64,000 nt of DNA from Novosphingobium profundi. GTDB lineage: Bacteria; Pseudomonadota; Alphaproteobacteria; Sphingomonadales; Sphingomonadaceae. A model generated the notes under the pieces. It had not been told where the DNA came from, did no database searches, and saw only the letters and a list, made by a program, of their open reading frames with translations. Both the position numbers and the translations under genes were made by a program. The DNA lies in assembly GCF_020524485.1 (NCBI RefSeq), contig NZ_JAIVLF010000001.1, forward strand, positions 868,001 to 932,000, written 5' to 3'. Position 1 is the stretch's first letter; every line of letters starts with the position of its first letter. Of the stretch, positions 8,446 through 15,829 are shown piece by piece.

Positions 8446-8483
8446 CACGCAAGGTGGTGGCCAGAACGCCGCCACCTTGCGTG
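8446..8483. terminator. 12-bp stem-loop after the phosphatase gene
   Basis: CACGCAAGGTGG (8446-8457) pairs perfectly with CCACCTTGCGTG (8472-8483), leaving a 14-base loop. It sits 13 bp beyond the stop of the minus-strand phosphatase gene. No T-run follows on the minus strand, so it may act as a 3' stabilising hairpin rather than a classical intrinsic terminator. Confidence 0.6.
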
Positions 8484-8496
8484 GCTTTCCATGTAC

Positions 8497-9933
8497 TTAC
8501 TTCGGCTTGGCGACACACTTGCCGCCGTCGGGACCGACGCTGCCATGGCAGGTCCGCTCGGCGATGACGGGCTCGTCGATCTCGGTCAGGTGGTTGCCAT
8601 CGGCGCGGCGCTCAAGCTCGAAGCCGTCGTAGAGCTTGCCCGAGGCGGTGTAGGTGCGGAAGCTGATCTGATCACCGTCGACGTCGATCACCTGGTAGAG
8701 CTCGGTCGCTTCGGCCACGCGGTCGGGCTGGTTGGGGGCGCGGTCGTTGAGGCCGTACATCTTCGAGCCGGTCACCGAGACGAGGTAGACAGGGCCCTGC
8801 ACCGCGCCATCGGCACGCTTCTTGGCGGAGACCTCGCGGCCTGCTTCGGAGGTCAGGCGGCTGTAGCAGTGGTCATGCCCCTGCAGCACCAGATCGACCT
8901 TGCGGCTCTCGAACACGGGCTTCCACGCGGTCTTGACCTCGCTGATGTCCTCGGGGCGCGCGCAGGTGAAGACGGGCTGGTGGAAAAGCACGACGTTCCA
9001 CTTGGCCGCGCTGGAGGCCAGGGTCTCGTCGAGCCAGGCGGTCTGTTGCTCCATCGTGCCAAGATCGATGGCCGAGGTGCCGTCAAGGACGATGAAGCGC
9101 ACGCCCTGGTAGTCGACGTAGTAGGTCGTCGCCTTCGCGCCCGGCGCGCCGTTGTCGGGGAGCGCGAACTGCAGCGGCCAGTAGGGGCCCAGCTTGCGGC
9201 TCTCCGAACCATCGGGGCGGATGACATCGACATATTCGTGATTGCCGGTGGCGGGAAGCTGCGGGACGATGCCCCAGTTGTAGCCACCCGCTTCGCCGAA
9301 CTCGCCCCATTCGTCATCGTGATCGAGGTCGTCGCGCTGGGCGGCGATGTCGCCTGCGAGCAGGACCAGTTCGATCCCGCCGTGGCCGTGGAAGGCCTGG
9401 CGGATGACGCGGCTGGCATAGGTCAGGATGCCGTTCTGGATGTCGCCGAGGTAGAGGAAGCGGAAGGGTTCGGCTTCCGTCGCCGCTGTGTGGAACTGGC
9501 GCCATTCCCCCCAGCCGGCGCTGCCCTTGAGGCGATAGGCGTAGACAGTGTCGGGGGTGAGGCCCTCGAAGCGGTCCTGGTGGTAGAGCGCGGGACCGTT
9601 GGCGCTGTCCTTCAAGGTGCCGGGAGCGCCGGTCACGGTGATGGCCTTCTCTTCCAGCGTCGGGCCGTCGACGGCCACGGCAAGCTGCGCTTCGCTGGCG
9701 TCCTGCGCAGTATCGGTGCGCCAGGCGACGGCCATGCCCGTGGTCGGGTCGGCGGCGGGGGTGAGGACGACGCGGTCAGGCAGGTTGCGCGCGGCATAGG
9801 GCGTGCCGGCCGAGCGGGGGACCGGCTGTTCCTGGGCGGCCAGCGGCGTCAGGCCAAGGACGGCGGTACCCAGCAAAGCGGGGGCGAAGCGGCGAAATAT
9901 AGGGATGGTTGGCCTCCTGGAGACGGGGCGCAC
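8497..9933 (-). CDS. Purple acid phosphatase-like metallophosphoesterase, secreted
   Basis: A 478-residue exported metallophosphoesterase. After a signal region (residues ~1-34, ending LTPLAAQ) comes a fibronectin-like N-domain of the purple acid phosphatase type (RVVLTPAADPTTGMAVAWRT). The catalytic domain follows with metal-binding motifs in the usual order: YLGDIQ, LLAGDIA, ATGNHEY, VVLFHQP and LQGHDH. Cysteines near the C-terminus (ERTCHGS, GGKC) could form a disulphide. Such enzymes hydrolyse phosphate mono- or diesters in the periplasm or outside the cell. It is monocistronic, and a hairpin lies just after the stop. The substrate cannot be read from the sequence. Confidence 0.85.
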   Translation of the reverse strand: MRPVSRRPTIPIFRRFAPALLGTAVLGLTPLAAQEQPVPRSAGTPYAARNLPDRVVLTPAADPTTGMAVAWRTDTAQDASEAQLAVAVDGPTLEEKAITVTGAPGTLKDSANGPALYHQDRFEGLTPDTVYAYRLKGSAGWGEWRQFHTAATEAEPFRFLYLGDIQNGILTYASRVIRQAFHGHGGIELVLLAGDIAAQRDDLDHDDEWGEFGEAGGYNWGIVPQLPATGNHEYVDVIRPDGSESRKLGPYWPLQFALPDNGAPGAKATTYYVDYQGVRFIVLDGTSAIDLGTMEQQTAWLDETLASSAAKWNVVLFHQPVFTCARPEDISEVKTAWKPVFESRKVDLVLQGHDHCYSRLTSEAGREVSAKKRADGAVQGPVYLVSVTGSKMYGLNDRAPNQPDRVAEATELYQVIDVDGDQISFRTYTASGKLYDGFELERRADGNHLTEIDEPVIAERTCHGSVGPDGGKCVAKPK

Positions 9934-10032
9934 GCGGGGGCGGCGCTTTCCGGGCGGGCCTTTGCGACAGCTGTATGACGTGCGGATTACACTTTGGCGC
10001 TGGGCAGCATGCCGGTGATGAATATCCGCTTT

Positions 10033-10515
10033 TCAGGTTTCGTCGGGTTGGGCCGGGGGAACCTCCGCCTGTGCGTTGGCAAACAGGCCGGGATGCGTGG
10101 CAAGGGTGCTCTCGATCCGGCCAAGGAGCGTCATGAGCTGGTCTTGCTCGGCTTCATCGAGGCTGGAGAAGGCAATGGCCGCGACTTCGCGGCGCTGGTC
10201 TTCGACTTTTTCGCGGGCGGTGGAGGCGCTTGGCGTCAGGTACAGGCACTGGCTGCGCCAGTCGTCGGGATGGGCCCGGCGTTCGACGAGGCCGCGCGTG
10301 TCGAGTTCCTTGATGGCGCGCGCGACCTGCGCCTTGTCGCGCTGGGTGCGCCGGGCAAGCTCAAGCTGCGAGACCCCCGGGCGCTGTCCGATGACACGCA
10401 GGAGCCGGGCCTGGAACGGCGTGAGCGCGAGTTCGCGCAGCGCGGGCATGTGCGCCAGGTGGTCCTGGAAGGACTCGGCGATGTTGCGCATGCGGTTGGC
10501 GAGTTTCTCGGTCAT
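10033..10515 (-). CDS. MarR-family transcriptional regulator
   Basis: A 160-residue MarR-type regulator. The winged helix-turn-helix is clear: LTPFQARLLRVIGQRPGVSQ, then LARRTQRDKAQVARAIKELD as recognition region, and RGLVERRAHPDDWRSQCLYL as the wing with the usual Asp-x-Arg. The C-terminal helix (SLDEAEQDQLMTLLGRIEST) forms the dimer interface. It is divergent from the DUF3861 gene across an 85-bp gap holding two inverted repeats, an arrangement typical of MarR autoregulation plus control of the divergent gene. The ligand is unknown. Confidence 0.9.
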   Translation of the reverse strand: MTEKLANRMRNIAESFQDHLAHMPALRELALTPFQARLLRVIGQRPGVSQLELARRTQRDKAQVARAIKELDTRGLVERRAHPDDWRSQCLYLTPSASTAREKVEDQRREVAAIAFSSLDEAEQDQLMTLLGRIESTLATHPGLFANAQAEVPPAQPDET

Positions 10516-10539
10516 GGCGCAGGCATAGCATGTTGGTTG

Positions 10540-10578
10540 ACTCGGGCAATCGAGTGTGTGAGTTGATTTGCGTCAACT
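10540..10578. promoter_or_regulatory. Two inverted repeats, candidate MarR operators
   Basis: ACTCG-N6-CGAGT (10540-10555) and AGTTGA-N6-TCAACT (10561-10578) lie side by side in the gap between the divergent marR-type and DUF3861 genes. Both have the 16-18 bp size and spacing expected of MarR dimer sites, but the half-sites differ in sequence. Assignment to the neighbouring regulator is inference. Confidence 0.55.
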
Positions 10579-10600
10579 GATAGCCTCGAAAGTCCGCGCC

Positions 10601-10924
10601 ATGCCCCATTCCTACCGTATCACCGTCGAACCCATCCCCGCGCCCGAAAGCGAGACCGCGCCGTCCGAGCCCGTCACCTTCGAGGTGACCAACCACGACG
10701 AGATACTCGGCCTGATCCCGCGCATCGAGGCCAAGGCCTTCCTCCCGCGCGAAGAGGCGGCGGAGTTCCTGGTGGGGGTGAAGCTCTTTTCCGAAGTCCT
10801 TTTGCGCCACCGGCGCGATCCGCTGTTCGCGCCGCTCCTGCCGCATGTCGCGGCCTTCATGAAGGCGATGAAGGCCAGTCCCTTGCGCGCGGACGCGCCA
10901 GAGGACCGCGCGCCGGAAGCTTGA
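10601..10924 (+). CDS. Small DUF3861-like protein
   Basis: A 107-residue protein beginning MPHSYRITVEP, the typical opening of the DUF3861 family, and continuing with EPVTFEVTNHDEILGLIPRI and LVGVKLFSEVLLRHRRDPLF. The family is small, soluble and uncharacterised. The ATG at 10601 is chosen over an upstream ATG because it begins the conserved family start and leaves the palindrome at 10561-10578 in the leader rather than in coding sequence. It is probably controlled by the divergent MarR regulator. No enzymatic residues are evident. Confidence 0.7.
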   Translation: MPHSYRITVEPIPAPESETAPSEPVTFEVTNHDEILGLIPRIEAKAFLPREEAAEFLVGVKLFSEVLLRHRRDPLFAPLLPHVAAFMKAMKASPLRADAPEDRAPEA

Positions 10925-10949
10925 ACGCGCCGGGACGCTGTAGCGGGCC

Positions 10950-12149
10950 TTATTGGGCAGGCACCGTGTTCGCGCTTTCATGAAGCGAGGCGGCAAAGGC
11001 GCAGATGCGCCGCATCGCCTCGCGCAGGGTCTCGTCGGGCACGGTCAACGCAACGCGGATCAGCGTCTTGGCATTCTCGCCGAACGAGGTGCCGGGCATG
11101 ATCGCCACGCCCTGCTGTTCGAGCAGCCCCCACACGAAGGCCTCGGCATCAAGGCCGGTGTCGGCGACGTCGAGCATGATGAACATGCCCCCCGAAACCT
11201 TGCCCGCGGTGATCGTGGGGCATTCCTTGAGCTCCTGGGTGATGACCTTCACGCGCTGGGCATAGCTTTTGGACATGCGCTCGGCGGTGTCGAACGTGCC
11301 GCGCAGCGCCGCTTCGGTCATGTCCGCGATGAAGGGCTGGTTGCCGAACAGGATCGTCTCCGAAATCGGCAGGAGCTTGGTGCAGAACTCGGCCGGGCCG
11401 ACCGCCCAGCCACTGCGAAAGCCGGTCGCGGCAAAGGTCTTGGAGATCGAGGAGACGACGATGGTGCGCTCGCGCAGCTCGGCGATCTCCAGCGGCGAGG
11501 CGAACTCGTCGTCGGTGAAGATGAGGTCCTCGTAGACCTCGTCCGAGACGATCCACAGGTCATGCGCCATGGCGATCCGACCCAGCTGCGCAATCGTCTC
11601 CCGGTCGAGAAGCGCGCCTGTGGGATTGTGCGGCGTGTTGAGCACGAGCACGCGGCTCTCGGGCGTTACCGCCGCTTCGAGGTCGGCGGGCTGCATGATG
11701 AAGCCGTTCGCGATATCAAGGGGGACAGGCTGGACCAGCGCACCGGGTGCGCGGATCACGCCCGCGTAAGTCGCATAGTAGGGATCACCCACCAGGACCC
11801 CGTCGCCTTCGTCGACGAGCGCGGTGATGACCGCGTAGAGCGCGGTCTGCGTGCCGGGAAAGGCGAGGATGTTGTCGGTGGTGATTTCGGGCCAGAGCGG
11901 CTTGTACTTGTCGACGAGGGCGCCGAGCAGGCCGTCTTCGCCGCGTCCGTTGGAATAGTGGGTGCGACCGCGCTTCATCGATTCGTAAGTGACCTCGATC
12001 AAGGCGGGATCGACCGGGATGTCGGGCTCGCCGATGGTGAGCTCGATGATCTCCTCGTCCGCGGCCATGCGTGCGCGCCCCGCGTTGTGGACGGCCCATT
12101 TCTCGCCGCCGAGATCGGCAAGGCGGTCGGTTATTCCGGCATAGCGCAT
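10950..12149 (-). CDS. PLP-dependent aminotransferase, class I/II
   Basis: A 399-residue fold-type I aminotransferase. The PLP lysine lies in VVSSISKTFAATGFRSGW; other family marks are LTIGEPDIPVDP near the N-terminus, the NTPHNPTGALL loop (substrate/PLP asparagine), WIVSDEVYEDL with the PLP-binding Asp and Tyr, and LIRVALTVP with the carboxylate-binding Arg. The length is usual for aspartate/aromatic-type transaminases. The ATG at 12149 begins the conserved N-terminus and overlaps the TetR gene by 19 bp, implying co-transcription with it. The amino acid substrate cannot be named. Neighbouring 2-hydroxyacid dehydrogenase and aldolase genes suggest 2-oxo acid metabolism, by context only. Confidence 0.85.
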   Translation of the reverse strand: MRYAGITDRLADLGGEKWAVHNAGRARMAADEEIIELTIGEPDIPVDPALIEVTYESMKRGRTHYSNGRGEDGLLGALVDKYKPLWPEITTDNILAFPGTQTALYAVITALVDEGDGVLVGDPYYATYAGVIRAPGALVQPVPLDIANGFIMQPADLEAAVTPESRVLVLNTPHNPTGALLDRETIAQLGRIAMAHDLWIVSDEVYEDLIFTDDEFASPLEIAELRERTIVVSSISKTFAATGFRSGWAVGPAEFCTKLLPISETILFGNQPFIADMTEAALRGTFDTAERMSKSYAQRVKVITQELKECPTITAGKVSGGMFIMLDVADTGLDAEAFVWGLLEQQGVAIMPGTSFGENAKTLIRVALTVPDETLREAMRRICAFAASLHESANTVPAQ

Positions 12150-12841
12150 GGTGCGATTTCCTCCTGAAGCTGGGAAGCGGGGGCATGGGGGGCGGGCCCG
12201 GCCGTGCCGAGCGCCCCTGCGGGCAGGCCAAGCAGCCGCTCGGTCGCCTCGATGGCAAGGTCGGGCAGGATCGCCCGGTTGTAGAGCCCGGAATTGAGCG
12301 AGCCCTCCATCCACAGCCCGTCGATCAGGCCGTTGATGGCAATGGCGTGGCGGCGGCACTGCGGGCCGCGGTGGGGCAGGCCGTGGTCGATGAGGACGCC
12401 TTCGACGAGCCGCTCGAGGAACTCGAGGAACTCGCGGTAGCCCTCGCGGTGGATCTCGGCGAAGAAGGGATCGTGCCGGATCTGGCCGATGAACGTGGCC
12501 CAGAGCGAGACCTTGTCTTCGGACAGATTGGGGCTGGTGAGATTGCCGAGCAGGAACTGGCGCAGTTGCTGGGCGGCGGGCGGTCCGTCCTCGCCCGTGT
12601 CCGCACTTTCGCTGGCCCGCGCAGTCAGCTGGCCGATCAGATAGGCATAGGCGTTCTTGATCAGCTCATCCTTGGAGCCGAAGTAGTGACGCACGAGGCC
12701 AGGGGTCACCCCGGCCTCCTCGGTGATGCGCCGCACCGTCGTCCCATCGAGACCATGGCGCGCGACGCAGGTCAGCGTGGCCTCCATGAGGCTCTGGCGC
12801 CGCTCGTCGAGAGCGAGGCGCTGGAAGGTCTTGCGGCTCAT
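12131..12841 (-). CDS. TetR/BetI-like transcriptional regulator
   Basis: A 236-residue TetR-family regulator close in layout to BetI: the DNA-binding domain runs RRQSLMEATLTCVARHGLDG, TTVRRITEEAGVTPGLVRHY and FGSKDELIKNAYAYLIGQL. The effector domain contains KVSLWATFIGQIRHDPFF and INGLIDGLWMEGSLNSGLYN, both BetI-type segments. It is the first gene of a two-gene unit with the aminotransferase. A TTATAC-type inverted repeat lies 46 bp upstream, and a closely similar one lies in the next promoter at 14020. That makes this regulator the best candidate for controlling both. Choline control, the classical BetI role, is not supported by the neighbouring genes. Confidence 0.88.
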   Translation of the reverse strand: MSRKTFQRLALDERRQSLMEATLTCVARHGLDGTTVRRITEEAGVTPGLVRHYFGSKDELIKNAYAYLIGQLTARASESADTGEDGPPAAQQLRQFLLGNLTSPNLSEDKVSLWATFIGQIRHDPFFAEIHREGYREFLEFLERLVEGVLIDHGLPHRGPQCRRHAIAINGLIDGLWMEGSLNSGLYNRAILPDLAIEATERLLGLPAGALGTAGPAPHAPASQLQEEIAPCAMPE

Positions 12842-12887
12842 GCCGCGACCGTCCTTAGGGGGCGAAGCGTGGCTGTCATGCCTACTG

Positions 12888-12903
12888 TTATACGCACGAA
12901 TAA
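12888..12903. promoter_or_regulatory. Inverted repeat TTATACGCACGAATAA, candidate TetR operator
   Basis: An imperfect 16-bp palindrome in the gap upstream of the TetR/BetI-like gene. It agrees with the element at 14020-14035 on the pattern TTATAC-N3-CG-N-ATA. Two copies next to one regulator suggest a shared operator; binding is inferred. Confidence 0.5.
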
Positions 12904-12930
12904 TTTATGGGCAAGCCGCAGGCGGATCCT

Positions 12931-13887
12931 TCAGTACCCTTGCGCGCGGTCGACCGCGAGGCTGGGACGCTGGCCCGCGAGCACATCGCGCGCGGACTGG
13001 AGCGCCTGCTCGCACACGATGTGGGGCGTGGTGTCGCTGGCGATATGCGGGGTGATGCGGATGCGCGGGTCCGACCAGAACGCGTGCTCCTTTGGCAGGG
13101 GTTCGGTGGCAAAGACATCGAGGCTCGCGCCCTTGAGTTGTCCCCCTTCGAGAGCGGCGGTGAAATCGGCTTCGTTCAGATGCTCGCCCCGGCCGATCTG
13201 GATCAGCCAGCAGCCCGGCGCAACCTTGTCGAACAGCGGGCGGGCCAGGATGCCGTGGGTCTCGGGCGTTAGCGGCAGGACGTTGATGAGGACATTTGCC
13301 CCGCTGGCCGCCTCGCTTATCGCGTTCTCGCCAGTGCAATAGGTGACGCCCTCGATCGGGGTGGCCGGAGGCCTGCGGCAGGCGACCGAGACCGAGAAGC
13401 CGAGTACGGCGAGCGCGCGGGTGACGGCGGCCCCCATCGAACCGTGGCCCAGAACCGCGATCTTCAAGGCATGGGGCGGGCGCAGGGGCCGCGGGTTCCA
13501 GGTCGCTTGGGCCTGGTCGGCGGCATAGGCCGGAAAATCGCGTTCGAGGTGCAGGACCTCGTGGGCGGCGAATCCGGCCATGAGTTCGGCCTGGTAGGGG
13601 TCGCGCACGCGGCAGATCGCGATGTCCTCGCTGAGCCCGTCATGCGCGAGCAGGTCGTCAACGCCCGCGCCCACCGACATCGCCATTTCAAGGTTCGGGT
13701 AGGGCGCGAAGGCGTCAGGGCCCGGCAGCCAGCACACGGCGAAGCGGATCGCGGCAGGATCCTCCACCTCGTCCGGATTGAGCAGGCGCACGTCCTCGTG
13801 GACCCCCTCGAAGTCGAGCTTGTAGAAGGTCTTGAGGTCGAAGGTATCGCTCAGCAGAACACCGTGGATCGTTCCGGTGGGGGCCAT
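12931..13887 (-). CDS. NAD(P)-dependent 2-hydroxyacid dehydrogenase (GhrA-like)
   Basis: A 318-residue D-isomer-specific 2-hydroxyacid dehydrogenase of the glyoxylate/hydroxypyruvate reductase A type. It has the Rossmann motif VLGHGSMGAAV and the catalytic set in order: Arg in LIQIGRGEHLNEADF, Glu in LDVFATEPLPKEHAFW and His in ITPHIASDT. The N-terminal segment NLEMAMSVGAGVDDLL is typical of the subfamily, and the length is near normal. It is divergent from the class II aldolase gene, sharing a ~246-bp regulatory gap with a TTATAC-type operator. Likely reaction: NAD(P)H-linked reduction of a small 2-oxo acid; the exact substrate is unknown. Confidence 0.85.
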   Translation of the reverse strand: MAPTGTIHGVLLSDTFDLKTFYKLDFEGVHEDVRLLNPDEVEDPAAIRFAVCWLPGPDAFAPYPNLEMAMSVGAGVDDLLAHDGLSEDIAICRVRDPYQAELMAGFAAHEVLHLERDFPAYAADQAQATWNPRPLRPPHALKIAVLGHGSMGAAVTRALAVLGFSVSVACRRPPATPIEGVTYCTGENAISEAASGANVLINVLPLTPETHGILARPLFDKVAPGCWLIQIGRGEHLNEADFTAALEGGQLKGASLDVFATEPLPKEHAFWSDPRIRITPHIASDTTPHIVCEQALQSARDVLAGQRPSLAVDRAQGY

Positions 13888-14019
13888 GTTCTTTCATCTC
13901 TCCTGACTTGCGCGCTGCGGCGGGCCTGTTGGGGCCCGATCATGGGCGGTGCGGTGCCGGGGCATGACGCTCTGCAGGCACCTTCGACTGGAATTCGCGT
14001 GCGTTCGATGCTAGTCGAG

Positions 14020-14035
14020 TTATACAAGCGTATAT
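14020..14035. promoter_or_regulatory. Inverted repeat TTATACAAGCGTATAT, candidate operator
   Basis: The core TATAC-AAGC-GTATA is a perfect inverted repeat located between the divergent 2-hydroxyacid dehydrogenase and aldolase genes. It matches the repeat upstream of the TetR/BetI-like gene at 12888, so one regulator may control all of these units. Confidence 0.5.
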
Positions 14036-14133
14036 CAATGAGTAAACCCGAACCGGCTGTTTCCCGGTGCGGGATCTTCGGCTCCCCGGCGCCACGCGCA
14101 CGAATGGCATCACAGGCAAGGGACGGATATTCG

Positions 14134-14922
14134 ATGGGACGAGAGACGCAGCAGTTGGAAAAGGCGCCGGGCTCGCAAGGCGCAGGCATGAGCGAGGCCG
14201 AGTGGCAGACCCGGGTCGAGCTTGCGGCCTGCTATCGCCTGGCCGCGCACTACCGCATGACCGACATCATCTACACGCACATCACCGCGCGCGTGCCGGG
14301 GGAGGACGGGCATTTCCTCATCAACCCCTATGGCCTGATGTGGGAGGAGATCACGGCCTCTTCGCTGGTGAAGGTCGATGTCGATGGCAACAAGGTTTCC
14401 GACAGCCCCTACCGCGTGAACCCAGCCGGCTTCACCATTCACAGCGCGGTCCACCGCGGGCGCCACGATGCGGCCTGGGTGATGCACACGCACACGCGCT
14501 CGGGCGTTGCGGTCTCGTGTCTTGCCGAGGGGCTGCTCCCGACCAACCAGATCGCCCTGCAGTTCTATGGCCGCATCGGTTACCACGATTTCGAGGGCAT
14601 CGCGCTCGACCTCGACGAGCGCGAGCGGGTGGTCGCGAGCCTGGGCTCCAATGTCGCACTGATCCTGCGCAACCACGGCCTTCTCACCGTGGGGGCGAGC
14701 GCGGCGCACATGTTTTCCAAGATGTTCTATCTCGACAAGGCGTGCGAGATTCAGGAGTCTGCATTGGCGATGGGGCGGCCGCTGCAAAGCGTCGACGCGG
14801 CGATCGCGCAGCGGGTTGTCAGCCAGTACGACGAACTCGACCAGGACGACAGCGAGATCGGCCTTGAATGGAAGGCGCACCTGCGTCTGCTCGAGCGGCT
14901 CGACCCGGGCTATCGCAGCTGA
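14134..14922 (+). CDS. Class II aldolase/adducin family protein
   Basis: A 262-residue class II aldolase/adducin-domain protein. The zinc ligands are visible as VMHTHTRSGVAV and LILRNHGLLTVG, and the family segments ACYRLAAHYRMTDIIYTHIT and FLINPYGLMWEEITASSLVK are intact. The acidic residue used by true aldolases is not obvious, so a non-aldolase role (decarboxylase, epimerase or unknown) is possible. Three starts are plausible: 14104, 14134 (AAGGGAC upstream, chosen) and 14188, where the conserved part MSEAEWQTRV begins. It is divergent from the 2-hydroxyacid dehydrogenase and not followed by a co-directional partner for nearly 500 bp. Confidence 0.82.
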   Translation: MGRETQQLEKAPGSQGAGMSEAEWQTRVELAACYRLAAHYRMTDIIYTHITARVPGEDGHFLINPYGLMWEEITASSLVKVDVDGNKVSDSPYRVNPAGFTIHSAVHRGRHDAAWVMHTHTRSGVAVSCLAEGLLPTNQIALQFYGRIGYHDFEGIALDLDERERVVASLGSNVALILRNHGLLTVGASAAHMFSKMFYLDKACEIQESALAMGRPLQSVDAAIAQRVVSQYDELDQDDSEIGLEWKAHLRLLERLDPGYRS

Positions 14923-14987
14923 TCGCGCAGGTGAAAGTGGCGAAAATTCACGGTTTGGTCAGGCGGACAGGAAAGGGGGGAATGCGC

Positions 14988-15016
14988 TTGACAAGGCCGG
15001 GGAGCCTACATAGCCT
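14988..15016 (+). promoter_or_regulatory. Sigma-70-like promoter
   Basis: A perfect TTGACA (14988-14993) is followed after exactly 17 bases by TAGCCT (15011-15016), a partial match to TATAAT. It lies about 400 bp upstream of the small TusA-like gene and faces it. It would produce a long untranslated leader. A different start point closer to the gene cannot be excluded. Confidence 0.5.
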
Positions 15017-15410
15017 CAAGTTGAGTTTCGCAAAAAGAAACAAATTCTTTTATAAGAACTAGGCGCCTTTAGCTCAGGTCGCGTGGCGACTTGTGGCGTC
15101 GGGAGAGGGCGACAGCATTTGATGGAGCGCATGTCTATCTGGGCATTGCTCGGCTGTTCTGCTGTTTAGGTACAGTGGTGGTTCTGTCGTACCAACAAGA
15201 ACTATAATCAGGCTCGCTGCATGTGCTTTGGCACGGCGGGCGCTATGTTCTGACGCGAGGCCCGAAGGCCTGTGCGCGTCAGGCTAACGCAAGTCCGGCC
15301 CGTGCTGGCCGTCGGGGCGTATCCGTCCGGCAATCCGTGTCTTTTCCATGGTTTGCCACCGAGTGGACGCCGACGTGCCGCCGTTCCTACGGCCGGTAAG
15401 GAGCAAAGAA
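15017..15410 (+). other. Long structured leader upstream of the TusA-like gene and mmtN
   Basis: About 390 bp without a convincing gene. It contains several inverted repeats, the clearest being CTGACGCG (15250-15257) with CGCGTCAG (15275-15282), enclosing GGCC/GGCC (15259-15262 and 15267-15270). The segment ends with TAAGGAG, a strong ribosome binding site 7 bases before the ATG at 15411. The structure and length would suit a riboswitch, attenuator or small RNA. I could not match it to a named riboswitch class. Confidence 0.4.
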
Positions 15411-15626
15411 ATGCAACGTTCGCTTACTCTTGACTGCAACGGTCTTCCTCACGCGCCGACGGTGCTGCGCATCAAGCAGGCGCTGGTCGGCAAGAAGGCC
15501 GGGAGCAGCCGTGTCGGTGTCCTCGTCGGCGCGGATTGCGATCACGCGCGGATTACCGGATCGCTGGGCAAGCTGGCCAGCCGCATCGAACTCCTCTCCG
15601 GTCCGGCCCCCAAGACGCTCGACTGA
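15411..15626 (+). CDS. Small TusA-like protein lacking the active cysteine
   Basis: A 71-residue protein with a very good ribosome binding site (TAAGGAG). The opening LTLDCNGLPHAPTVLRIKQA resembles TusA/SirA sulfur carriers (LD-x-x-GL-x-CP-x-P-x-L), and GVLVGADCDHARITGSLGKL resembles their second half. At the position of the sulfur-carrying Cys-Pro-x-Pro the sequence reads HAPT, so classical sulfur transfer is unlikely unless the Cys in LDCNG takes over. It lies about 200 bp ahead of mmtN, with a hairpin between. The family resemblance is my pattern judgement and is weak; a wholly unknown small protein is the alternative. Confidence 0.55.
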   Translation: MQRSLTLDCNGLPHAPTVLRIKQALVGKKAGSSRVGVLVGADCDHARITGSLGKLASRIELLSGPAPKTLD

Positions 15627-15654
15627 CGCTTCGTCGATTCGACTTCGAGATTTC

Positions 15655-15679
15655 CCGGGCATCGATTCGCGATGCCCGG
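15655..15679 (+). terminator. 10-bp stem-loop between the TusA-like gene and mmtN
   Basis: CCGGGCATCG (15655-15664) pairs with CGATGCCCGG (15670-15679) around a 5-base loop. There is no T-run, so it may be an attenuator or an mRNA-processing hairpin rather than a full terminator. Confidence 0.45.
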
Positions 15680-15829
15680 CAGTACGCTGCGGGAGGCAAG
15701 GCCCGCAGCACAGCGGCATGCGACCCGCCCAGGGCACGCCATGAGCGAGCGGCCCGGGCGCTGAGTGCAGGCCCTGAAACGGCAGAGCGCCCGCACAGGG
15801 GCCGGCAATGCTGATACAAAGGAATGAAA

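Noticed and set aside
12131..12841. BetI regulator implying a choline-betaine locus
   Set aside because: No betA, betB or choline transporter is nearby; only the general regulator fold is supported.
10950..14922. Aminotransferase, 2-hydroxyacid dehydrogenase and aldolase as further DMSP pathway genes next to mmtN
   Set aside because: The MmtN route proceeds by decarboxylation of S-methylmethionine and aldehyde oxidation; these families do not fit the known steps, and a separate promoter and regulator serve them.
15063..15100. A tRNA-like start (GCGCCTTTAGCTCAG)
   Set aside because: The D-arm cannot be closed (no matching GAGC), there is no T-arm or acceptor 3' strand within 100 bases; chance likeness.
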